37,331 nucleotides of DNA from JAWLFI01 sp964626595 (lineage in GTDB: Bacteria > Bacteroidota > Bacteroidia > Chitinophagales > Saprospiraceae), in NCBI GenBank assembly GCA_964626595.1, contig CAZVFU010000014.1:1-37331 (forward strand), read 5' to 3'. The translations under genes were made by a program, and so were the position numbers. Below the pieces are notes generated by a model. The model did not search any database, was not told where the DNA came from, and saw only the letters and a list, made by a program, of their open reading frames with translations. This document shows positions 8,724 to 15,520 of the stretch, piece after piece. Within the stretch, counting starts at the first letter, position 1, and the number at the start of each line of letters is the position of its first letter.

Positions 8724-9632
8724 ATGTCAATAGAGGTTAACGGACTAACGAAAATATACGGAGAGCAAAAAGCGCTTAGCGAGGTTTCTTTTGAGATCGC
8801 CAGAGGGGAAATCGTAGGCTTTCTGGGACCGAATGGGGCGGGAAAGTCTACTTGTATGAAAATTCTAACCTCTTATCTGCCCCCTGATTATGGCCAAGCG
8901 CGCGTTGCTGGATTAGATGTGGAAGCAGAGTCCTTAGAGTTGAAAAAGAAGGTGGGTTACCTTCCCGAACAAAATCCATTGTATTTGGACATGTATGTTA
9001 AAGAATTCCTATCTTTTGTAGGTAGAATTCACAATCTGAAACAGCTAAAAAGCAGGGTAGCTGAGATGATTGAGATGACGGGACTAGAGATAGAGCAAAA
9101 CAAGAAAATTAGATCTCTTTCCAAAGGGTATAAACAACGAGTGGGATTAGCTCAGGCTATGATTCACAACCCTGAGGTGTTGATTTTGGATGAGCCTACA
9201 GCAGGTCTTGACCCCAATCAATTATCTGAAATTCGGAATCTGATCAAGGATTTTGGAAAAGAAAAAACCGTACTTTTTTCCTCTCACATTATGCAGGAAG
9301 TTCAGGCGATTTGTGATCGTGTAATAATCATCAATAAAGGACAGATTGTGGCTGACGAGCAAATAAGTGTCCTTAGCCAATCGCGTCAGGAGAATGAAAC
9401 GGTTCGAGTGAAGATTAAAGAGATTGGGACCGAAGATGGCTTTACGGGTATGCCGGGATTACAAAAAGTGCTGCGGAAGGGGGCGTTTTTTGAACTTATA
9501 TTTTCGAAAGGCGAAAATGCGGTTGAGACTGTATTTCAGTGGGTCAACGATAAGGGGTTAACGGTTCTTCATATGGAGCGTGCGGAATCAAGTCTTGAAG
9601 ATATTTTTCAATTATTGACAAAAGAGGAATAA
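8724..9632 (+). CDS. gldA: Gliding motility ABC transporter ATPase GldA
   Basis: This is the ATPase of the GldAFG ABC complex, which is required for gliding in Flavobacterium johnsoniae; what it transports is unknown. The 302-residue protein shows a Walker A at residues 35-43 (GPNGAGKST), the ABC signature LSKGYKQRVGLAQ, Walker B with LILDEPTAGLDP, and the switch histidine in SSHIMQEV. A C-terminal extension of about 80 residues follows the ATPase core, as in GldA and related drug/lipid-type ATPases. ATG 8724 is one base after the truB stop and gives the standard MSIEVNGLTKIYG start. gldF follows after three bases. The family alone could mean a generic ABC-2 ATPase, but gldF and gldG next to it make GldA the best name. 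Confidence 0.92.
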   Translation: MSIEVNGLTKIYGEQKALSEVSFEIARGEIVGFLGPNGAGKSTCMKILTSYLPPDYGQARVAGLDVEAESLELKKKVGYLPEQNPLYLDMYVKEFLSFVGRIHNLKQLKSRVAEMIEMTGLEIEQNKKIRSLSKGYKQRVGLAQAMIHNPEVLILDEPTAGLDPNQLSEIRNLIKDFGKEKTVLFSSHIMQEVQAICDRVIIINKGQIVADEQISVLSQSRQENETVRVKIKEIGTEDGFTGMPGLQKVLRKGAFFELIFSKGENAVETVFQWVNDKGLTVLHMERAESSLEDIFQLLTKEE

Positions 9633-9635
9633 GCC

Positions 9636-10367
9636 ATGTGGGCCATTTATAGAAAAGAAGTTGTTTCCTTTTTAAGCTCAATAACCGGCTATTTGGTTAT
9701 TAGTGTATTCTTAATTCTTTTGGGACTTTTTATGTGGGTATTCCCCGATACAAGTGTTTTGAACTATAACTATGCGACCTTATCACAGCTTTTTGATCTT
9801 TCACCCTTTATTTTTCTTTTTCTCATTCCGTCAATAAGTATGCGTTCTTTTTCAGAGGAGTTTCAAGTTGGAACCATGGAGCTCATTTCGACAAAGCCGC
9901 TCACAGATTCCAAGATTATCCTGGGAAAGTATTTTGCTATTCTTACTCTTGTCCTTATCGCTCTCATTCCCACTCTTTTTTATGTCTATTCCGTTTACGA
10001 TTTGGGAGCCCCAAGGGGAAATATTGACCTGGGAGCGGTTTGGGGGTCTTATTTGGGTCTTATTCTTTTAGCCTCTTCTTTTTCGGCTATTGGATTGTTC
10101 GCTTCCAGTTTGACTTCCAATCAGATCATTGCTTTTTTATTGGCGGTTGTGATGTGCTTTTTCTTGTATATGTCGTTCAATTATATCAGTAAGTTTCCTG
10201 CTTTTATTGGAAGTATGGATGATTTAATCCAACGCTTAGGTATGGATTATCATTACGAATCACTTTCGAAAGGTCTGATTGATAGCAGGGATGTTATATA
10301 CTTTTTATCCATTATTGGCTTTTTTTTAATAGCAACACAAGTGAAGTTGTCAAGTAGAAGATGGTGA
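9636..10367 (+). CDS. gldF: Gliding motility ABC transporter permease GldF
   Basis: This is the ABC-2 type permease partner of GldA. The 243-residue protein has about six membrane segments: residues 12-34, 54-72, 101-121, 138-158, 163-182 and 218-236. Between segments two and three is the ABC-2 coupling-helix region with SMRSFSEEFQVGTMELISTKPL, a well-conserved stretch in NosY/GldF-type permeases. The start is three bases after gldA, and the 3' end overlaps gldG by seven bases, indicating coupled translation of the three subunits. Confidence 0.92.
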   Translation: MWAIYRKEVVSFLSSITGYLVISVFLILLGLFMWVFPDTSVLNYNYATLSQLFDLSPFIFLFLIPSISMRSFSEEFQVGTMELISTKPLTDSKIILGKYFAILTLVLIALIPTLFYVYSVYDLGAPRGNIDLGAVWGSYLGLILLASSFSAIGLFASSLTSNQIIAFLLAVVMCFFLYMSFNYISKFPAFIGSMDDLIQRLGMDYHYESLSKGLIDSRDVIYFLSIIGFFLIATQVKLSSRRW

Positions 10368-12067
10368 AAATGAATAAGCGAAAAAAAAATGATTTACTAA
10401 CGCTAGCTGCTGTTTTAGGTCTGGTGTTGTCTATTAATATTTTAAGTTCTTTTGTCTTTTTCAAGTGGGATTGGACTGAAGAAAATAAATATACTCTAAC
10501 GGAGTCTACCCGGCAAATCGTGGATTCAATAGGGCAACCTTTATACGTTCGGGTCCTTTTAGAAGGGCAATTTCCAGCGGGGTTTAAAAGATTACAGAGT
10601 TCAACTCGCGAATTTCTTAGAGGTCTTCAAAAGCGAAACCCCAATATTGAAGTTCGATTTGAAAATCCATCCGCCGGATCTAATGAGGAAATTAATCAAA
10701 ACCGAAAAACGCTTTCCGACCGGGGGATTGTTCCGGTTAATTTCAGACTTAAGGAGGGTGACGAGGTGGTGGAACGTCTAATTTATCCCTATGCGATCGT
10801 CGCGTATGGTGAGCAGGAGACAGTCGTGAATTTATTGGAAGAGCAGACTCCCGGTACGAATGAAGAGGTGGTCTTGAACAATAGCATCAGTCTTCTTGAG
10901 TATAAATTCGCCAATGCCTTTCACAAGCTAAGGTCAAAAATAAAACCGATTATTGCATTCACGCAAGGGCATGGGGAGATCTCTCCTGAAGATGCAGGCG
11001 ACTTTAGAAGTGCCCTAAGTTCTTTTTATCAATTTGGTAGCTTTACCCTCGATAGCGCAACCTTTATTCCCCCCACCATTAAATTAATTATTGTAGCTCA
11101 GCCCCTCGAACCCTTTACGGAGAAAGAAAAGTTTATTCTCGATCAATTCGTTATGGATGGAGGTAGTATTTTGTGGCTGGTCAATCGTTTGGATGTTCAT
11201 CTGGACTCACTTCATGGTCGAAAATCTTACATTCCCTCTGAGGTAGACCCGAATTTAGACGACTTGTTTTTTAATTATGGGTTTCGTGTTAACCCAGATT
11301 TAGTTCTAGATTTAGAATGCTCCAGAATTCCTCTTCGGATCGGCCAGGCAGGTGGGGCTCCGCAATTGGACCTTTTTCCCTGGTATTATCATCCAGTGGT
11401 GCAACCAAACAGAAACCATCCTATTACCAAAAACATGGGTCGGGTAAATTTAATGTTCGTCAATTCTATCGACAGCTTAAAGACTAAATATGACGTAGAG
11501 AAAACGGCCCTATTATCCTCTTCTGATTATGCTAGAAAGCAATTCGTTCCCATGCGGCTAAACTTTGAAATTTTGAGATACGAACCTGAAGTTGATAAAT
11601 TCAACTCTCCAAATATTCCAATGGCTTATCTGTATGAAGGTACCTTCAGTTCGCTATACGAGAACAGAATGACAGAGGAAATGCTGACGCGAATGGAGGA
11701 GCTCAACTTAAAATTTAAAGAAAAGAGCTCAAATAATACCAGAATGGCAGTAGTTTCCTATCCTAATATCATCATTAACGAACAGGGTGAAACTCGTCAG
11801 GACTTTAGGCCTATGGGTTTTAATCCCTATGAAAGAACCGTTTATGATAACAAACAGTTTATGTCTAATTTAGTCGAGTACCTCATCAACGGATCAACGG
11901 TTTTGGATGCGCGTTCAAAGGAGGTGAAGCTGCGGATGTTGGACCGCGTAAGAGCTCAGCAAGAACGTGCTTACTGGCAAGCCTTAAATATTGGTGCGCC
12001 TCTTTTTATATTAATGGTAATTGGAATGATATTTTATTTTTGGCGCCAAAGAACTTATGTAAAGTAG
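10361..12067 (+). CDS. gldG: Gliding motility-associated protein GldG
   Basis: GldG is the third component of the GldAFG complex: a protein anchored by a membrane segment near each end with a large periplasmic domain between. The 568-residue sequence begins with a membrane helix at about residues 12-31, continues with the IFT52/GldG-like periplasmic domain (YTLTESTRQIVDSIGQPLYV near residue 46; FTQGHGEISPEDAG near 199), and ends with a helix at about 542-561 (IGAPLFILMVIGMIFYFW) and a short basic tail. The start is either ATG 10361, overlapping gldF, or the in-frame ATG 10370 (MNKRKKNDLL); both keep the anchor. The DUF4340 gene follows after six bases, a common pairing for GldG-type proteins. 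Confidence 0.9.
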   Translation: MVKMNKRKKNDLLTLAAVLGLVLSINILSSFVFFKWDWTEENKYTLTESTRQIVDSIGQPLYVRVLLEGQFPAGFKRLQSSTREFLRGLQKRNPNIEVRFENPSAGSNEEINQNRKTLSDRGIVPVNFRLKEGDEVVERLIYPYAIVAYGEQETVVNLLEEQTPGTNEEVVLNNSISLLEYKFANAFHKLRSKIKPIIAFTQGHGEISPEDAGDFRSALSSFYQFGSFTLDSATFIPPTIKLIIVAQPLEPFTEKEKFILDQFVMDGGSILWLVNRLDVHLDSLHGRKSYIPSEVDPNLDDLFFNYGFRVNPDLVLDLECSRIPLRIGQAGGAPQLDLFPWYYHPVVQPNRNHPITKNMGRVNLMFVNSIDSLKTKYDVEKTALLSSSDYARKQFVPMRLNFEILRYEPEVDKFNSPNIPMAYLYEGTFSSLYENRMTEEMLTRMEELNLKFKEKSSNNTRMAVVSYPNIIINEQGETRQDFRPMGFNPYERTVYDNKQFMSNLVEYLINGSTVLDARSKEVKLRMLDRVRAQQERAYWQALNIGAPLFILMVIGMIFYFWRQRTYVK

Positions 12068-12073
12068 TTAACT

Positions 12074-13084
12074 ATGAACAGACGAACATCCATTATTCTC
12101 GTTTTGCTTTTGATCTCAGTTGCTTCTTTGGTGTATTTCCAAAGTCAGGAAGAGAGTGGCAACTCCGGCCCCATGTACGATCGGTTTTTTGCTGTGGAGG
12201 AAAAATCGGATATTCATAAAATCATTTTAACCAAAAGGACAGGAAGCCCTCTTGTCCTTGAGAAGGAGAGTGGTGAATGGCTAGTGCAAGGCGAGCGAGA
12301 GGTTCGACCAAACCTAATGGACAATTTACTTTTAGGTTTGACCAAAGTTTCGATCTTATCCCAACCCTCTCAAAGTCTGTATGAAAAGATTGAAAAGGAT
12401 TTCGTCACTTTCGGCATTAAAGTACAGGTATTTAACGCTGAGGATGAGAATATTAAGACCTATTATATCGGAAGCGACGCTAATGATGGGAAGGGGACCT
12501 ATTATTACATGGAAGGAGGGGAGCGCTTTTATTTGATGGGGTTGCCAGGCTTTGAAGGATCAATGCGCCCTCGATTTGATATTGCAGAAAGTGGTTGGTG
12601 GAAACGCCAGATACTCGATTATGACCCTTCCTCCATAAAAGAGATCAAGGTGAATTATCCACGACAAGCCCAAGAATCTTTTCACATCATTCAAGAATCC
12701 GGGGATCAGTATCGCGTGGAGCCCTTAGGGGATCGTCCAAAGATCACCAGATCCTTTTCAAATGATCGAGTAAAATCTTATCTAAAAGAGTTTCGCAGAA
12801 AGGGAGTACTGTCCTATATAAATGATTGGACTCGTATTGATACGGTTTTGCAAATACCCTCTTTTGCCGAATTGGAAATCATTTCAAATGAAGCCGATAC
12901 TCAACAAATTATTTTTATACCGGAGACGGATCAGAATATTCAAGGACCTTATTCACAAACGCCTTACCAAACCTTTGAATTCAGGTATTATGTATTTTTA
13001 CCTGCCACGGGTGATTTCGCTATGGCCCAGCATTATCTTTGGAGACCTGTGTTTCGATCATACGATTATTTTTTTGAAGGATGA
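12074..13084 (+). CDS. DUF4340 domain-containing periplasmic protein
   Basis: A 336-residue protein with an uncleaved or cleaved N-terminal membrane helix (about residues 7-23, IILVLLLISVASLVYF) and a DUF4340 domain: repeated beta-rich modules such as DIHKIILTKRTGSPLVLEK and GEWLVQGEREVRPN at residues 45-85, then SIKEIKVNYPRQAQESF and YRVEPLGDRP further on. DUF4340 proteins recur directly after GldG-like genes in many phyla, so it is probably an accessory periplasmic subunit of the ABC complex; the molecular role is unknown. It is six bases after gldG and overlaps the next gene by four bases (ATGA, 13081-13084). Confidence 0.85.
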   Translation: MNRRTSIILVLLLISVASLVYFQSQEESGNSGPMYDRFFAVEEKSDIHKIILTKRTGSPLVLEKESGEWLVQGEREVRPNLMDNLLLGLTKVSILSQPSQSLYEKIEKDFVTFGIKVQVFNAEDENIKTYYIGSDANDGKGTYYYMEGGERFYLMGLPGFEGSMRPRFDIAESGWWKRQILDYDPSSIKEIKVNYPRQAQESFHIIQESGDQYRVEPLGDRPKITRSFSNDRVKSYLKEFRRKGVLSYINDWTRIDTVLQIPSFAELEIISNEADTQQIIFIPETDQNIQGPYSQTPYQTFEFRYYVFLPATGDFAMAQHYLWRPVFRSYDYFFEG

Positions 13085-14307
13085 GATTTAAGCCTATCTT
13101 AATATTGTTCATCGCTTTATTTGCGTTCAGCCCGACTCTAACTGATGTGAATTCTGAGCCGCAGGATTGGGGCTTTTTTGCGCATCGCCGGATTAACCAG
13201 TTGGCCGTTTTTACTTTGCCGTACGAAATGTTACCCCTATTCAAAAGCAATATCGAATACTTACGTGTCCATGCAGTTGATCCTGATAAAAGACGGTATG
13301 CTTCGGTCTTTGAAGCCATTCGACATTATATTGACCTGGATATTTGGGAGAAGTCTCTTCCTGTTGATACTCTCCCCAAAGAATGGAACCGCGTTTTGTT
13401 TCAATATGCTGATATTTATGCAATAGATTCGGGCGATACGCTATGGTATAAAAAAGGGCAACCCATAGACTGGAAAACAGAATCAACTTTAAAACTCGCC
13501 GGAGATTTTGATGTGGATCGATCTACATTAGTTGACTTATTTGATGATTTCATCATGCCTCAATATTATGAAGATGATTGGTCCATGCCAGCGGATACTT
13601 TTCAAAAGTATACCCGTATTCCTGTGACAGGAGATCAAGTATACTGGGTAGATAATTTCTCGCAGTATGGAGTACTTCCATATCACCTGGAGCAAATGCA
13701 ATATCGTTTGACGGAAGCATTCGTTAATAAAAATGTCCCTCTTATACTCCGGTTGTCAGCGGAAATGGGACATTATATTGGAGATGCAAATGTCCCGCTT
13801 CACACCACGGAAAACTACAATGGACAATTAACGGGCCAGCTTGGCATTCATGCCTTTTGGGAGAGTCGGATTCCTGAGTTGTTTTCAGAAAACTATGACT
13901 TCTTTCTAGAGAAAGCATCCTATCAGGCCGATAAATCAGCTTTCTTTTGGAAAATGGTTACGGAAAGCCATAGCCTTGTCGATAGCGTTTTGACAGTAGA
14001 GAGAAAATTACGTAATACGTTTCCAGAGAGCCGTCAGATGTGCTTCGATGAGCGACTGGGTCGGACCGTCCTGACTCAATGCAAAGAGTTTGCCGAAGCG
14101 TATTCGTCTGCTATGAAAGGCATGGTTGAGGAACGAATGCGCAATAGTATCTGGGCGATTGGAAGCAGCTGGTATACCGCCTGGGTAGACGCAGGTCAAC
14201 CCGATTTCGAGTTTTTAAACTTGAAAGATTCAGGCGATTCAAGTTTGCCGTACACAGGGCTTCCGGAAAGCTCCCGGAACATGAAAAAAAGACTTCACGA
14301 TAATTAA
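13081..14307 (+). CDS. Zinc-dependent phospholipase C / S1-P1 nuclease-like secreted protein
   Basis: This belongs to the all-helical trinuclear-zinc superfamily that includes phospholipase C and S1/P1 nucleases, here in a Bacteroidota form of uncertain substrate. A signal peptide covers about residues 1-20. Likely metal ligands can be seen in family order: W30 and H35 in DWGFFAHRRIN, H/D in the RHYIDLD stretch near residue 82, then HYIGDANVPLH (the HxxxD plus H pattern) around residue 230, and HAFWE shortly after. In known members the mature N-terminal Trp is itself a ligand, which would require trimming to W30; that is not verifiable here. The 408-residue length includes an extra acidic stretch (about 120-190). 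It overlaps the DUF4340 gene by four bases and precedes DUF368 by four, so it is embedded in the operon. Phospholipase or nuclease activity is a guess from family. Confidence 0.75.
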   Translation: MRFKPILILFIALFAFSPTLTDVNSEPQDWGFFAHRRINQLAVFTLPYEMLPLFKSNIEYLRVHAVDPDKRRYASVFEAIRHYIDLDIWEKSLPVDTLPKEWNRVLFQYADIYAIDSGDTLWYKKGQPIDWKTESTLKLAGDFDVDRSTLVDLFDDFIMPQYYEDDWSMPADTFQKYTRIPVTGDQVYWVDNFSQYGVLPYHLEQMQYRLTEAFVNKNVPLILRLSAEMGHYIGDANVPLHTTENYNGQLTGQLGIHAFWESRIPELFSENYDFFLEKASYQADKSAFFWKMVTESHSLVDSVLTVERKLRNTFPESRQMCFDERLGRTVLTQCKEFAEAYSSAMKGMVEERMRNSIWAIGSSWYTAWVDAGQPDFEFLNLKDSGDSSLPYTGLPESSRNMKKRLHDN

Positions 14308-14311
14308 CAAG

Positions 14312-15274
14312 ATGAATCTCAACCTATTTCATATTCTTAAAGGCGCCGGTATGGGTATGGCTGAGGTCGTGCCGGGAGTAAGTGGCGGTACGATCGCATT
14401 CATTACGGGTATTTACGAGCAGCTGATAAGTTCTATTCGCTCACTAAATAAGGACCAGGTTCAACTTTTATTTCGAGGGAAATGGAAAGAAGCCTGGTCT
14501 AATATCAATGGTTCATTTTTACTTCAATTGGCTGTTGGAATGGCTGTTGGGATTGTTTTCGGTGTATTAGTTCTAAGTCATTTAATTGAGAAGTACCCTG
14601 AAGTCTTATGGGCTTTCTTTTTTGGACTCATTTTAGCATCTGCTTTCTACGTTTTCTCTTTATTAGAGAAAAAAACAAAAGCCAATTTGGTTTGGATTGT
14701 AGTCTCAATGGTTTTCGCCTTCTACATTACTGAATTGACTCCCGCAGAAGGCACTTCCAATCTGTTAGTTGTCTTTGGCTCAGGCATTATTGCTGTCAGT
14801 GCATTACTACTTCCAGGACTTTCCGGTAGTTTTATTCTGTTGGTTTTAGGAATGTATACGATAGTGTTAGACAACGCTAAATTAGCGATTGAAACTCAAA
14901 ATCTAGAGGCGATTACAACCTTATTGGTCTTTGGAGCCGGATGCCTCGTAGGCCTGCTTTTATTTAGTAGATTCTTGGTTTACCTATTCAAAAATCATAA
15001 AGAATCTACTTTGTCAGTATTATCTGGCTTTATGCTGGGGTCGTTAAATAAAATTTGGCCATGGCGGGAAGGGGTCTTATGGTTGAATGAAGAGGGCGTT
15101 ATTGTGAATGATCCATTGCTGATTCAAGATAGTTGGAGAGTGTTGCAAGAAGTTAAGGTTCTACCTCAGGCATACAATGGAGATTCCTATTTTATTTGGG
15201 CTGTATTGGCCTTCCTGGCGGGCGTTGGTGCTGTGTTAAGCCTTTGGAATGCAAGTCCCTCAAAAAGCTTCTAG
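14312..15274 (+). CDS. DUF368 polyprenyl-phosphate transporter (PopT family)
   Basis: DUF368 proteins were linked, together with the DedA family, to returning undecaprenyl phosphate across the inner membrane. The 320-residue protein has about eight to nine membrane segments. Two related re-entrant motifs show the expected internal pseudo-repeat: VPGVSGGTIAFITGIYEQL at about residues 18-36 and LPGLSGSFILLVLGMY at about 167-182. The start is four bases after the phospholipase-like gene, and it is the last gene of the run before a noncoding repeat region. Together with UppP at the other end of the operon it would complete recycling of the carrier: dephosphorylation outside, flipping back inside. 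That functional link is inference from family and location. Confidence 0.88.
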   Translation: MNLNLFHILKGAGMGMAEVVPGVSGGTIAFITGIYEQLISSIRSLNKDQVQLLFRGKWKEAWSNINGSFLLQLAVGMAVGIVFGVLVLSHLIEKYPEVLWAFFFGLILASAFYVFSLLEKKTKANLVWIVVSMVFAFYITELTPAEGTSNLLVVFGSGIIAVSALLLPGLSGSFILLVLGMYTIVLDNAKLAIETQNLEAITTLLVFGAGCLVGLLLFSRFLVYLFKNHKESTLSVLSGFMLGSLNKIWPWREGVLWLNEEGVIVNDPLLIQDSWRVLQEVKVLPQAYNGDSYFIWAVLAFLAGVGAVLSLWNASPSKSF

Positions 15275-15281
15275 TGTCTGT

Positions 15282-15424
15282 CATTATCACTAAACTCGTT
15301 AAAGACCAAGCCTTGATCTACCTTCGTTGCTCTTCAGTCACATAGCCACGGCTATGCTCCTTTATCCCGCTTTGATCTGAACAAAAATCTACTGTGACTT
15401 TTCTATACCTATTTAGTGGTAATG
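15282..15424. repeat. MITE-like or structured intergenic repeat element
   Basis: A 13-base terminal inverted repeat with one mismatch (15282-15294 and 15412-15424) bounds about 143 bases with no open gene. At its centre is a palindrome with 7-base arms (15341-15347 and 15350-15356), flanked by shorter complementary stretches AGTCACA and TGTGACT. Two near-identical decamers, GCCTTGATCT (15310-15319) and GCTTTGATCT (15369-15378), lie on either side as direct repeats. This organisation suggests a non-autonomous mobile element or an RNA-structured repeat; copy number elsewhere in the genome is unknown. Confidence 0.5.
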
Positions 15425-15425
15425 A

Positions 15426-15502
15426 AACTAGGAATGTGAGATCCCCTAATCACTTTCTAGCATTCCTTTCCACTGGCAGGGGATGATACTCCTTTCCTAG
15501 TT
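15426..15502. repeat. Nested inverted repeat between convergent genes
   Basis: The outer arms AACTAGGAA (15426-15434) and TTCCTAGTT (15494-15502) and the inner arms ATCCCCT (15441-15447) and AGGGGAT (15478-15484) form a two-part hairpin. An alternative pair AGGAATG/CATTCCT (15430-15436/15461-15467) competes. There is no strong T-tract, so it is not a classical terminator, although it sits between the 3' ends of the DUF368 gene and the subtilase gene. Confidence 0.45.
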
Positions 15503-15520
15503 ATACTTATCTTCTACAGG

